64,000 bases of DNA from assembly GCA_026874595.1 (NCBI GenBank), contig JAPPUL010000079.1, positions 1,729,001 through 1,793,000 of the forward strand, read 5' to 3'. Position 1 is the stretch's first letter. Each line of letters starts with the position of its first letter. The notes beneath the pieces were generated by a model. It made no database searches, had not been told where the DNA came from, and was given only the letters and a program-made list of their open reading frames with translations. Position numbers and translations under genes: made by a program. This document shows, piece by piece, positions 7,915-17,041 of the stretch. This DNA is from Sipunculus nudus (taxonomy: Eukaryota > Annelida > Sipuncula > Golfingiida > Sipunculidae).

Positions 7915-8868
7915 ATGAGCAAAAAAGTAGGTTATGTAAGTCATCCAATATATCTTGAACATGACACAGGGTGCTCACATCCAGAACGCAGTGGACGGCT
8001 TTTAGCAATAGACAGGAGACTAAAAAGAGCAGGAGTGCTTGAAAAGCTTGTAAGGATTAAAGCCTACAAAGGGCCTCAGGAGGTCATAGAATTAGTTCAT
8101 ACAAAGGAACACATAGAAGGCCTTAGGCTTGCAAGTGAAAGGGGAGATATTAGTTTTGGGACACCTGATTGTGTTATGGGTAAGAAGACATACGAAGCGT
8201 CGCTGTGGTCTGTGGGTGGTGTACTTTCGGCAATAGATGAGGTAATGTCAGAGAGTCAGATATCGCAAGTGTTTTGTGCAGTACGTCCTCCGGGACATCA
8301 TGCAGAAGAGGGTCTTGCAATGGGCTTTTGTTTTTTTAATAATATAGCAATAGGCGCAAGATATTTAAAGGAGAGATATAAGGTAGATAAGATATTTATT
8401 CTGGATTGGGACGTACACCATGGTAATGGGACACAACATATCTTTGAAGAAGATGCAAGTATATATTATGCAAGTATCCATGAAGATCCAAGATATTGCT
8501 ATCCGGGGACAGGGTATGCACAAGAGGAGGGCAGTGGTAAGGGGAGGGGTTACACATTAAATTGTCCGATGCTGCCAATGAGTGAAGAGAGAGACTACTT
8601 AGAAGAGTACAAATCGAAGATATTACCAGCAATAGAGCTCTTTAAACCAGATATAATATTAGTATCAGCAGGGTTTGATGCACATAAGGATGACCCTCTT
8701 GCAAATCTGAACTTAACAGAAGGCGGATATAAAGAGCTAACAGAAGGACTTTTACAGGTATCTAAAGCAGTTTGTGAAGGTCGAATAGTATCGGTTTTGG
8801 AGGGGGGGTATAATTTACTTGCCTTAGGAAATAGCATATCAGAGCATATAAATGCACTTATGAAGTGA
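7915..8868 (+). CDS. Histone deacetylase-superfamily hydrolase (class II/acetoin-utilization type)
   Basis: The 317-residue protein is a full-length zinc amidohydrolase of the arginase/deacetylase fold. It shows HPERSGRL near residue 24, the catalytic His pair in RPPGHHAEEG near 127, zinc ligands in DWDVHHGNGT near 165, SAGFDAHKDDP near 247, and the active-site glycine-tyrosine loop LEGGYN near 298. Bacterial members deacetylate acetylpolyamines or other small acetylated amines, or act on protein acetyl-lysine. The substrate cannot be decided. GGGAGG seven bases before the ATG fixes the start. It follows accC by 47 bases and may be cotranscribed. Confidence 0.9.
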   Translation: MSKKVGYVSHPIYLEHDTGCSHPERSGRLLAIDRRLKRAGVLEKLVRIKAYKGPQEVIELVHTKEHIEGLRLASERGDISFGTPDCVMGKKTYEASLWSVGGVLSAIDEVMSESQISQVFCAVRPPGHHAEEGLAMGFCFFNNIAIGARYLKERYKVDKIFILDWDVHHGNGTQHIFEEDASIYYASIHEDPRYCYPGTGYAQEEGSGKGRGYTLNCPMLPMSEERDYLEEYKSKILPAIELFKPDIILVSAGFDAHKDDPLANLNLTEGGYKELTEGLLQVSKAVCEGRIVSVLEGGYNLLALGNSISEHINALMK

Positions 8869-9089
8869 TATGGTATTAAAAAAAATAATAATAAATAAAG
8901 AGAATGTCGATTAAGATAAGAGAAGCTATATGTATTAAAGTTGATAAATAAAAGCTTTATGTTACTCTAGCTTGATTATTAGAGTGCGGTGAAAAAAAAA
9001 AGGGTATGTGGTTTAGCATAGATCATGGTTATAATAATTAGAGGTTTAAGGGTTAGTTATTAAAGTTAGTTAGGGAAAAATGCCAATAG

Positions 9090-9145
9090 AAAAAAGTTAA
9101 GGGAAAAAAGTTAAGGGAAAAAAGTTAATAGAAAAAAGACAAGGG
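9090..9145 (+). repeat. Four-copy 14-bp tandem repeat in the leader of the 9162 gene
   Basis: Units AAAAAAGTTAAGGG (9090-9103), the same again (9104-9117), then AAAAAAGTTAATAG and AAAAAAGACAAGGG. They are followed by AAAGGAAAAAAGGAAA and the ATG at 9162. The AAGGG core echoes the working ribosome-binding region. The wider 8869-9161 gap holds nothing else I can name. Confidence 0.85.
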
Positions 9146-9161
9146 AAAGGAAAAAAGGAAA

Positions 9162-10034
9162 ATGAAAGGATTAAAAGTTTTAATAAAGATATGGTTATTT
9201 ATGTTACCTGTTTTATTATATTCGCAAGGAAGCCAGGAGAAAGTTGACTCTCTTACTGGGGAGATTGGTGAGGATGAGTTACAGACAAAATATTATAAAA
9301 CGTTCATAGAGAATTTTTATAAAGAAGATGAGCTTTTAAGCGAGATAGACCCAGAAACTAACAGAAGTTTTTATATAGTAAAATATAATAAACAAGGAAA
9401 ACTACATAGTGTTGCCTATTATACGGTAGAAGGACAGATAGCATCTAGAAGGCGTGTAAGGCAGACTCAAAATGTAAATAAAGACAAGCTTGCTTATTAT
9501 TCAATAAATTATAGATATAATGAACAAAGCCAAATAATAAGAAAAGAATTTAAAGATGAAAATAATAAACTATTGTCCTATTACAAATATATATGGGATG
9601 AGCGAGCGGGTAAAGTAAGAAAACTTGAGAAATGGATAAAGACAAAATTTCTAGGTAAGATGCAAATGAACAGTGTAAATAGATACAAGTGGGAGGGAGA
9701 TAATATAAAAGTGTTTACCTACTATGAGAACTACGTTCCGATAGAGAGGTTTCACTTTAGCCGCAATCCAAATACAGGAGAGAATCAGGAGGAGATATAT
9801 CTAATAGGAAATAATAAGATATCTCTTTTCGTACTAACAAGGTATGAAAGGTTTAATCCAGAAAAGAAGAACGAGCGAACATTTTATGTAGAATACGAAC
9901 AGATAGAAGACAAAGTATACTCAAGGAAATATAATCATGACAGAGTGCTAATAGAAGAGTATCCGCCAATAGACACATCAAACATGGAAAGCCAGCAAAG
10001 GGGAGGGAACACTACGACAGCAGCCACGAATTAA
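9162..10034 (+). CDS. Exported protein of unknown function
   Basis: The 290-residue protein has an N-terminal signal peptide (KVLIKIWLFMLPVLLYSQG, probable cleavage near residue 22). The mature part is rich in Tyr, Lys, Asn and Arg. It contains loose repeats of the form YNxQGxLxSxxYY and YNEQSQIIRKEFKDENNK, the kind of beta-hairpin repeat seen in YD/MORN-like secreted proteins. The tail (residues 275-290) is low-complexity with QQRGG and TTTAATN. I do not recognise a family. It is probably periplasmic or surface-exposed. It is preceded by slippage-type repeats and followed by a convergent small zinc-ribbon gene. Confidence 0.72.
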   Translation: MKGLKVLIKIWLFMLPVLLYSQGSQEKVDSLTGEIGEDELQTKYYKTFIENFYKEDELLSEIDPETNRSFYIVKYNKQGKLHSVAYYTVEGQIASRRRVRQTQNVNKDKLAYYSINYRYNEQSQIIRKEFKDENNKLLSYYKYIWDERAGKVRKLEKWIKTKFLGKMQMNSVNRYKWEGDNIKVFTYYENYVPIERFHFSRNPNTGENQEEIYLIGNNKISLFVLTRYERFNPEKKNERTFYVEYEQIEDKVYSRKYNHDRVLIEEYPPIDTSNMESQQRGGNTTTAATN

Positions 10035-10056
10035 CTACTATGTTAGAGATAAAAAA

Positions 10057-10107
10057 GGTAATAGTATAGAAAAGGTAATAGTATAGAAAAGGTAATAGAT
10101 AAAAAAA
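10057..10107 (+). repeat. Three-copy 17-bp tandem repeat between convergent genes
   Basis: Units GGTAATAGTATAGAAAA at 10057-10073 and 10074-10090 are identical; the third (10091-10107) diverges in its second half. They fill the gap between the stop of the exported protein and the stop of the small zinc-ribbon gene. Confidence 0.85.
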
Positions 10108-10112
10108 GACAG

Positions 10113-10283
10113 TTAGCGTTTAGAGACTTTTTTGCCTGTTGCACTTTCAAAACAATCCTTACAAAAGTCTTGTAATTTGCCAACGTCGTCTCTAATGCAG
10201 CTTGCAATTTCTTTAGTCTCTCCACACTGTGAACAAATACTCATATAAGCTTCTTTTTTCTTAGCACTAATATAGCTAGCCAT
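10113..10283 (-). CDS. 56-aa zinc-ribbon protein
   Basis: A 57-codon frame runs from ATG at 10283 to TAA at 10113-10115. The product starts MASYISAKKKEAYMSIC and contains Cys17-x2-Cys20, Cys29 and Cys41-x2-Cys44. Two CxxC pairs 20 residues apart make a treble-clef or zinc-ribbon likely. AGGAGG lies about five to six bases upstream of the ATG, a strong ribosome-binding site, which supports a real gene despite its size. Function is unknown; a nucleic-acid or protein-binding role would be typical. It is transcribed divergently from the CtpA-type protease gene. Confidence 0.75.
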   Translation of the reverse strand: MASYISAKKKEAYMSICSQCGETKEIASCIRDDVGKLQDFCKDCFESATGKKVSKR

Positions 10284-10518
10284 TAAAACGTATCCTCCTT
10301 CAAAAAGCGTATAGGCAAGACATACAAAGAAAAAAACTAATGTGTAAACTAATGCATAAAGTTTAATAAAAAATGTATGTTATGTCAATGTAAGGAGGCT
10401 TTTTTATTAAAAATGTAGTATTGTATTATAATATAGCGCTATAAAAGGGTATAAATAAATATATTTTTATGATAATGTGAAATTGCAAATAAAAAGCAAA
10501 TGATTGGTTTAATATGAC

Positions 10519-11910
10519 ATGAAAAAAGAGAGAATGTACCTAACATTAATGTTAAGTCTGTTTGGCATAATGTTTTTTGGAGGTTATTGTAGCTATCTAG
10601 GGCTTAGGAGTTATAATGGGATTGAGTATTCGAAATATCTTAGATTATATAAAGAAGCCTATAGAGTAATATTAGAAAACACAGTAGATGCAGGAGTCAG
10701 TCGAAATAAGCTATTTGAAGGAGGATATAGGGGAGTATTTGCATCACTTTGGGACCAACATACAGCTTACCTAGACGTTGACACCTATAAATTATTTAAT
10801 GAAAGCCTAGACGGAGGCTATGGTGGGGTGGGGATAGTATTTAGCAAGATAGATAATAGCATACGAGTTTTGTATACAAAAAAGAACTCTCCGGCTAAGA
10901 AAGCAGGGATACGTTCACATGATATAATAGTAAAGATAGATAACAAGCCGACTATAGGACTTAGTGAACTTGAGTTTACGAAATTGGTAAGGGGAGCAAA
11001 AGGCACAAAAGTTAAGATAGTAGTAAAAAGAGCAGAGAAGACAAAAGAGTTTGAAATAAAAAGAGAAGATATAGAGGAGAAAATAATAGAAGATGAGTTA
11101 GTTGGAGAAGGCATATATTATATAAAGCTAAAGCAGTTTGGTCGTAATACGGTCTCCGAGCTAGGAAAACTTTTGTTAAGCCTTAAGAAGCGAAAGATAG
11201 AAGGACTTATAATTGATCTACGGGGGAATGGAGGGGGGACATTACTATCGGGTCTGCATATGACGAGTTATTTCCTTAGGGGCGGGAGTGTGATATTTCA
11301 TATGATAACAAGTAATGGTATTGAAAAGATATATACAACAAGAGAGGGTATATTGAGGAAAGAACCTATAGTTATGCTATCAGATGGATTGACAGCGTCA
11401 GCATCAGAGATATTTATAGGAGCGCTACAAGATAATGAACGTGGTATTTTGGTGGGGATGAATACATATGGCAAGGGGTCGATACAAGGTTTTAGGAGTT
11501 TTGAAGCTATAAAGGGGCGAGGAGCAAAGCTTACCTACGCGCGATGGTACACACCATCAGGGCAAGACGTAAATAATATAGGGCTGGCCCCGGATATAAA
11601 AGTAGAGGAAGAAAAGCCTAGTATAGAGACAAGATATAATCTTAAAAAACTATATAAGAGCAAATTAGTGTATGAATATGTTAAAGATAATGTTAATGTA
11701 AAGCATCTTAGTCAGGAGCGAATAAATGGCTTTATAAAGCTTGTTAGAAGGCGTGGATATATTTTAGCTGATAAGGATATAATAAGAGCGTTAAAGCGTG
11801 AATTTTATATGTATAAGGAAGAGATTGTGTTGGACATGGAATATGACAGGGTGCTTAAAGAAGGATATACTAACTTGCTGAAAAAGGTTTTAGAGGGGCG
11901 GAAAAAGTAG
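10519..11910 (+). CDS. S41-family carboxyl-terminal processing protease (CtpA/Prc type)
   Basis: The 463-residue protein has an N-terminal signal anchor (residues 7-30), a PDZ domain (about 95-180, with GGYGGVGIVF and AGIRSHDIIVKID), and an S41 core. The core shows GLIIDLRGNGGG near residue 229, the nucleophile serine in TASASEIF (about 292-299) and the general base Lys319 in TYGKGSIQ. Such enzymes cleave periplasmic proteins from the C terminus and often process lipoproteins or cell-wall hydrolases. The C-terminal 100 residues form a charged helical tail. A TATAAT lies at 10427-10432, about 87 bases upstream of the ATG. The symbol ctpA or prc cannot be separated by sequence alone. Confidence 0.9.
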   Translation: MKKERMYLTLMLSLFGIMFFGGYCSYLGLRSYNGIEYSKYLRLYKEAYRVILENTVDAGVSRNKLFEGGYRGVFASLWDQHTAYLDVDTYKLFNESLDGGYGGVGIVFSKIDNSIRVLYTKKNSPAKKAGIRSHDIIVKIDNKPTIGLSELEFTKLVRGAKGTKVKIVVKRAEKTKEFEIKREDIEEKIIEDELVGEGIYYIKLKQFGRNTVSELGKLLLSLKKRKIEGLIIDLRGNGGGTLLSGLHMTSYFLRGGSVIFHMITSNGIEKIYTTREGILRKEPIVMLSDGLTASASEIFIGALQDNERGILVGMNTYGKGSIQGFRSFEAIKGRGAKLTYARWYTPSGQDVNNIGLAPDIKVEEEKPSIETRYNLKKLYKSKLVYEYVKDNVNVKHLSQERINGFIKLVRRRGYILADKDIIRALKREFYMYKEEIVLDMEYDRVLKEGYTNLLKKVLEGRKK

Positions 11911-11933
11911 TTTTGTAGGGGCGGGATTATATG

Positions 11934-13058
11934 TTAAACTCTTTGTAGAAAGGGTTTAATGGCTAAGGAGAAGGTATCAATATCTTGTAAGATGTTATAG
12001 ATATGAAAAGAGGCACGAATGGCATTACCTCTAATAGATACGATAATATTTTGTTTTCTTAAACTGTCTTTAACTTTGGAAGGATTTTGAACATTGATGA
12101 GCAAAATACCGCTTAAAGAGTTAGTATCAGAAATAGGGCTCAAGATATATTTTTTATTTATAGAGTTTATAGCATAAAGAGTAAGGTCAATAATTCTATT
12201 AGATATTTTGTCTTGCCCGATGGACTTAAAAAGGTCAATAGACTCCCCTAGAGCGAGAATGGGGGGATAACAAAGGGAGCCGACTTCAAGTGAGCTAGCA
12301 CTATTTTTCTTATTAATAATGTTATTATTCATGAGAGCAGGATTTTGATTACTAAGCCATCCGAAGACGGGATTAATATTAAAAAGGCGCTGCATTTTTC
12401 TGCTAATGAAAAGAATAGCAACCCCGTATCCAGCCATAGACCATTTTAAGGTATTAGCTACAAGAAAATCGATTTGCATATTCCTAACATTTATATTGAA
12501 GGCGCCCAAAGACTGAGTAGCATTAACAACAAAGAAACAATTATTGTTCTTAGCAAGTTGAGCTAAGGAATGTAAGTTTTGCCTAAACCCGGTTTTATAT
12601 TGAACATGACTTGAGACAATAATTTTGGTATTATTGTTAATATAGTGTTTAATAAGTTCAATAGGGTATGAGTAGTTATCAGGTTCAACAAGCTTAAGGT
12701 CGAAGTTATTATTAATCCAAGGGAGAGTAGAAGAAGGGAATTCGTCTTTCATGGAGATAACGCGTCCTTGATTTTTTAAGATAAGAGATATAAAGTTCAT
12801 AGCAAGAGAGGCATTAGAAACGAATGCAATTTCATCTTTGTAAGCGTTAATAAGGGATGCAACATTCTCCCTAATGAGTTCGATTTTAGAAATCCAATCT
12901 TCAAAGAAGATATCGCCGTGAAAAAGCATTTGTTTATAAAAGGTACAAGCAGCGTCGAAAGAATTCTTATGCAAAGGAGAAGCCTCAGCAGCATTTAGGT
13001 AGCAATAATTTTTTAAAGCAGGGAATAATTCTCTAATAGGCTGCCAAGATGAGGACAT
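11934..13058 (-). CDS. Class V aminotransferase-fold PLP enzyme, not a typical cysteine desulfurase
   Basis: The 374-residue protein has the class V fold: YLNAAEASPLH near the start, a SSHVQYKTG strand near 150, the cofactor strand VVNATQSLGA near 177-186, and the Schiff-base lysine in ANTLKWSMAGYG (Lys205). Two oddities are visible. The Asp that normally pairs with the PLP ring nitrogen is Asn179 (AAT, 12522-12524). The RxGxxC motif of cysteine desulfurases is replaced by SIRGNAIRASFH, more like isopenicillin-N-epimerase-like members. The reaction is therefore unknown. It lies alone on the minus strand between + strand genes. Confidence 0.8.
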   Translation of the reverse strand: MSSSWQPIRELFPALKNYCYLNAAEASPLHKNSFDAACTFYKQMLFHGDIFFEDWISKIELIRENVASLINAYKDEIAFVSNASLAMNFISLILKNQGRVISMKDEFPSSTLPWINNNFDLKLVEPDNYSYPIELIKHYINNNTKIIVSSHVQYKTGFRQNLHSLAQLAKNNNCFFVVNATQSLGAFNINVRNMQIDFLVANTLKWSMAGYGVAILFISRKMQRLFNINPVFGWLSNQNPALMNNNIINKKNSASSLEVGSLCYPPILALGESIDLFKSIGQDKISNRIIDLTLYAINSINKKYILSPISDTNSLSGILLINVQNPSKVKDSLRKQNIIVSIRGNAIRASFHIYNILQDIDTFSLAIKPFLQRV

Positions 13059-13251
13059 AATATAATAAATATAAGTTTTTAAAAAAATAAATAGTGTAGG
13101 AAAAAAAAAGAAGTCTAAAGTAAAAATCTAAACTAAATTGCAAAAGATACCGAGTAAAAGCAATAGGAGAGCTAGGCTTAAGAGGAATAGAAGTAATAAG
13201 AGATATAAATATATGAAATTTAAGGATGCATTGAATTACCGGGAGATATAG

Positions 13252-14553
13252 ATGAGCGTTCCTGTAAAACTTGGGATAAAGAATTTTCGTAAAGATACAT
13301 TTATAATGATAGAGGGTAAATCAGATGATGGGATAGATGTATTTTTCATAGTAAAATCCGGGATAGTTCGAATAACCCGAGAATTCAACACAATATATGG
13401 AGATGAGAGAGGCGAGCAGTACAAAGAGGGAGATTTTTTTGGATTAATATCATGTATGAGTGGTCATTCTAGGGAAGAGAGTGCCTATGCGCTAACAGAT
13501 GTAACATTAATACTTGTAAAACGGGATCAATTTGGATTTTTAATTCAAAGTAATGCATCAATAGCAATGAGGATATTAAGAGTATTTAGTTCAAACTTAA
13601 GATATATAGACGATCGTATGACTTCGCAAGAAGAGGAATCGGATATATTACCTGAAGATGAAAGTCCGAAGGAGAAGATGCTTGCAGGAGAGGAGCTTGA
13701 TCGAGAACAGCTTAGTGAACAGATATATAATATAGGGACATATTACGAGTCAATAAAGCAGTATAATCAAGCAGTATATGCCTATATAAGATATATAGAG
13801 TATGCGCCGGAGGGAAAATACGTTCATGAGGCAAAGACAAAACTGCAAAGTCTAACACCGCTTGCAAAGGATGCAATGAATCCTGGTAATAACGAGATAA
13901 AGGGATGGCAAAGAGATTTTGTAGATAATACATTCATATTCTGCGAACATGAGAAGGGTGGAGAGTTATATGTAATACAAAAGGGTCAGGTAAAGATAAC
14001 AAAGCTAGTAAATAATCAAGAACAAGTGATAGCAGTCTTAAAGCCAGGGGACATATTCGGGGAGATGGCGTTGCTTAACGAAAAGCCAAGGAGCGCCTCA
14101 GCGATAGCCTTTGGAGAAGTAAACACTCTATATGTAAACAAAGCAAATTTTGAAATGATGGTAAAAAGCGAGCCTCAGCTGGTAACAAAGTTAATAACCT
14201 TACTAAGTGAACGTATTTGGACAGGGTATAGACAGCTTGCAATAAAGCTAATAAAAAACCCAGTAGTTAAAATGCTTGATTTATTATTGTTGCAAGTGGA
14301 GAAGGAAATGATACCGATAGATAGAACAAGCCATACATTTAATTTTGGGTTAACGGAGCTAAGCGGGCTTGCGGGGTTGTCGAAGGAAGAGAGTAAGGAT
14401 GCGTTGGTTGAGATATTAAAGCTAAAGACGATAGATTTATCAGGAGAAGATAAGCGGATAAAATGTTCGAATTTATTTGAATTACAAAAGGAAGTAAATA
14501 TCCTAAAGACGAAGGAAAGACGCGAGGCGAAAAAGCGCCAAAAGCCAAAATAA
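13252..14553 (+). CDS. Crp-family protein with cNMP - TPR - cNMP - winged-helix architecture
   Basis: The 433-residue protein has a first cNMP-binding domain (about residues 10-115, FFIVKSGIVRI and EGDFFGLISCMSG), an acidic linker, TPR helices (about 150-200, IGTYYESIKQYNQAVYAYIRYIEYAPEG), and a second cNMP domain (about 220-315, LYVIQKGQVKI and KPGDIFGEMALLNEKPRSASA). The PGxxFGExALL...RSA phosphate-binding cassette is complete only in the second domain; in the first it is degraded. The C terminus resembles a Crp winged helix (FGLTELSGLAGLSKEES). Comparable double-cNMP regulators are known in spirochaetes. It may sense cyclic nucleotide and bind DNA or a partner. Confidence 0.82.
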   Translation: MSVPVKLGIKNFRKDTFIMIEGKSDDGIDVFFIVKSGIVRITREFNTIYGDERGEQYKEGDFFGLISCMSGHSREESAYALTDVTLILVKRDQFGFLIQSNASIAMRILRVFSSNLRYIDDRMTSQEEESDILPEDESPKEKMLAGEELDREQLSEQIYNIGTYYESIKQYNQAVYAYIRYIEYAPEGKYVHEAKTKLQSLTPLAKDAMNPGNNEIKGWQRDFVDNTFIFCEHEKGGELYVIQKGQVKITKLVNNQEQVIAVLKPGDIFGEMALLNEKPRSASAIAFGEVNTLYVNKANFEMMVKSEPQLVTKLITLLSERIWTGYRQLAIKLIKNPVVKMLDLLLLQVEKEMIPIDRTSHTFNFGLTELSGLAGLSKEESKDALVEILKLKTIDLSGEDKRIKCSNLFELQKEVNILKTKERREAKKRQKPK

Positions 14554-14732
14554 TATAAGCTATAAAATCATATAAAAAAGCCATCAAAAAAAGCCAATAA
14601 AAAAAGCCAATAAAGTGCATAAATTAGTTTTGTAAAGGACAGATTGACAAAAGCTAAGAAACTCATTATACTTAAGGCGTAAAAAATTAGCTAAGGCATT
14701 ATGTCTAAGAAAAAAAAGGGGTTTCAAAAACA

Positions 14733-16865
14733 ATGGGATTGACAGTACTCGCGCCATTAGGTGCACTTGCGGCAGTAACATTTGCTATAATATTATCCTT
14801 ACAGATTCTAAAGAAGACAGAAGGGACGGAACGTATGGTAGAGATAGCAAAATACATACGAGAAGGAGCAGGAGCCTATTTAAGGCGGCAATATGTGGTT
14901 ATAGGGATATTTTTAGGGATAGTATTTGTACTATTGCTAATAAAAGCATTTTATGTAGATTCATCGAGAATAGGGGCAGCAGCCTATTACATACCATTTT
15001 CGTTTTTATCAGGAGCAATCTTTTCGGCCCTAGCGGGTTTTTTTGGTATGAAGATAGCAACGAGTTCAAATGCGAGGACGGCCTGGGGAGCAAAGAGTTC
15101 GTTAAACGAGGGGCTTAGAATAGCCTTTAATTCTGGAACGGTGATGGGGATGCTGGTGGTGGGTCTTGGATTATTTCATTTATCGTTATGGTATTTTGTA
15201 TTGGGAGCACCTGGAGCAAGCGACGAAAAACAGATGTCAATAATAACCGATATATTATTAAGTTCAGGGCTTGGGGCATCATCTATGGCATTATTTGCGC
15301 GTGTAGGAGGAGGGATATTCACAAAGGCAGCAGACGTGGGGGCGGATTTGGTAGGGAAAGTAGAAGCAGGAATACCTGAGGATGATCCGAGGAATCCGGC
15401 GACGATAGCAGATAACGTAGGAGATAACGTAGGAGACGTAGCGGGGATGGGAGCAGATTTGTATGAGTCGTACATAGGGTCAATAGTAGCAACGATGGCA
15501 ATAGCGGCCTTTGCGTTTTCGAATATAGGAGGGGGGGGATATTATATGTTTGTGAGTGCGCCATTAACGCTTGCAGCATTGGGGGTATTTTCGTCAATAG
15601 TTGGTACATTTTTCGTAAAGACGGGAGATAGTACAGAGAGTTCAGGGTTGCTGTGGGCTTTACGTAAGGGAATATATCTGTCATCTGTCATAATGATCGT
15701 TTTGTCTTTTCTCTATGTAAATTTTGGATTAAAGGGAATATATTCTCTTGGCTTAGGGGGTATGGGCATATTTTTTGCTGTCTTAATAGGCCTTATTGCG
15801 GGAAATATAATAGGCTATTTCACAGAATACTACACAGCCTATGAATATAAGCCGACAAGGGAGCTTGCAAATCAGGCAAAAACAGGGCCTGCAACTATAA
15901 TAATAGCAGGATTGTCGGTAGGTATGACCTCAACAATGATACCAGTACTCACGATAGTGCTTGCAACGATAGGGTCATTTTACGTAGCAGGCGGGGGAGT
16001 AGAATATCAATATGGACTATTTGGGATAGGTATGGCGGCGATAGGGATGTTATCAACACTTGGAATAACGCTTGCAACGGATGCCTATGGTCCGGTTGCG
16101 GATAATGCGGGAGGAATAGCCGAGATGGGAGGCTTGGAGCCGGAGGTACGAGAGAGGACGGATGCCTTGGATGCACTTGGTAACACTACGGCGGCAACAG
16201 GAAAAGGTTTTGCAATAGGTTCAGCAGCACTAACAGCGTTAACGTTGCTTGTAGCCTATACTCAAACCCTAGGGATTAAAGTATCAGATGTAGGGATAAC
16301 AAATCCTCTTATATTGGTGGGACTTTTTATAGGAGCAGTGCTTCCGTTTTACTTTAGTTCACTAACGATGAATGCAGTAGGTAAGGCAGCAGGGGCTATG
16401 GTAGATGAGGTGCGGCGACAATTCCGTGAAACAAAAGGGATAATGGAAGGGACTGCAAAACCTGATTATGCGGCTTGTGTAGAAATAAGTACAAAGGGGG
16501 CTCAAAAGGAGATGATAAGTCCTGCAGTACTTGCTATTGTAGCTCCTGTTTTGGTGGGGATTATTTTTGGCGAGAAGGCAGTTGTAGCACTTTTGGCAGG
16601 TTCTTTGGTATCAGGATTTTCGCTTGCGATTATGATGGCAAATGCAGGTGGAGCGTGGGACAATGCAAAGAAATATATTGAAAATGGTCAACTTGGGGGG
16701 AAGGGTTCAGAGAGTCACAAAGCAGCAGTTGTAGGGGATACGGTAGGAGATCCTTTTAAGGACACATCAGGGCCTTCCATAAATATATTACTTAAGCTTA
16801 TGGCTATGGTTGCAATAGTATCTGTAACAGCTATTAGTGCCATACGAAGTGCTTTATTTTCTTAG
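14733..16865 (+). CDS. hppA: Membrane-bound ion-pumping pyrophosphatase, K+-dependent type
   Basis: The 710-residue protein hydrolyses pyrophosphate to pump H+ or Na+ across the inner membrane. It has about 16 membrane helices. The metal-pyrophosphate site is visible as [21 protein letters not shown] and [21 protein letters not shown], with the later [12 protein letters not shown] and [15 protein letters not shown] loops. At [10 protein letters not shown] the first Ala (codon 16191-16193) and Gly (16200-16202) correspond to the A460/G463 pair of K+-dependent enzymes; K+-independent ones have K and T there. Whether it pumps H+ or Na+ was not resolved. The codon style drifts toward T-ended in the last third. 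Confidence 0.95.
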   Translation: MGLTVLAPLGALAAVTFAIILSLQILKKTEGTERMVEIAKYIREGAGAYLRRQYVVIGIFLGIVFVLLLIKAFYVDSSRIGAAAYYIPFSFLSGAIFSALAGFFGMKIATSSNARTAWGAKSSLNEGLRIAFNSGTVMGMLVVGLGLFHLSLWYFVLGAPGASDEKQMSIITDILLSSGLGASSMALFARVGGGIFTKAADVGADLVGKVEAGIPEDDPRNPATIADNVGDNVGDVAGMGADLYESYIGSIVATMAIAAFAFSNIGGGGYYMFVSAPLTLAALGVFSSIVGTFFVKTGDSTESSGLLWALRKGIYLSSVIMIVLSFLYVNFGLKGIYSLGLGGMGIFFAVLIGLIAGNIIGYFTEYYTAYEYKPTRELANQAKTGPATIIIAGLSVGMTSTMIPVLTIVLATIGSFYVAGGGVEYQYGLFGIGMAAIGMLSTLGITLATDAYGPVADNAGGIAEMGGLEPEVRERTDALDALGNTTAATGKGFAIGSAALTALTLLVAYTQTLGIKVSDVGITNPLILVGLFIGAVLPFYFSSLTMNAVGKAAGAMVDEVRRQFRETKGIMEGTAKPDYAACVEISTKGAQKEMISPAVLAIVAPVLVGIIFGEKAVVALLAGSLVSGFSLAIMMANAGGAWDNAKKYIENGQLGGKGSESHKAAVVGDTVGDPFKDTSGPSINILLKLMAMVAIVSVTAISAIRSALFS

Positions 16866-17014
16866 TAGTTTTTAAGGTTAAGATTTTTAATGCTGTGCTA
16901 TTTTTAATGCTTTATTATAAATAGTGCAGCAGTTTAAGTTTATTTTACTGTTTTATCTGTTTAACAAATTACTTTTATAAGGATAGATGATATAAGGATG
17001 GATGAAATTGTTTG

Positions 17015-17041
17015 TTATTTATCATTATTCATGATAAATAA
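17015..17041 (+). promoter_or_regulatory. Perfect inverted repeat abutting the cheW start codon
   Basis: TTATTTATCA (17015-17024) and TGATAAATAA (17032-17041) form a perfect 10-bp stem with a 7-base loop. The last base of the right arm is the A of the cheW ATG, and no Shine-Dalgarno sequence separates the two. It could be an operator palindrome or an mRNA hairpin that limits translation. Upstream at about 16978-17006 a 15-bp stretch with AAGGAT is tandemly duplicated. Confidence 0.6.

Noticed and set aside
15529-15538. G8 run in hppA as a phase-variation switch
   Set aside because: It encodes glycines within an otherwise conserved core enzyme, and G-runs follow the GGG codon preference of the region.
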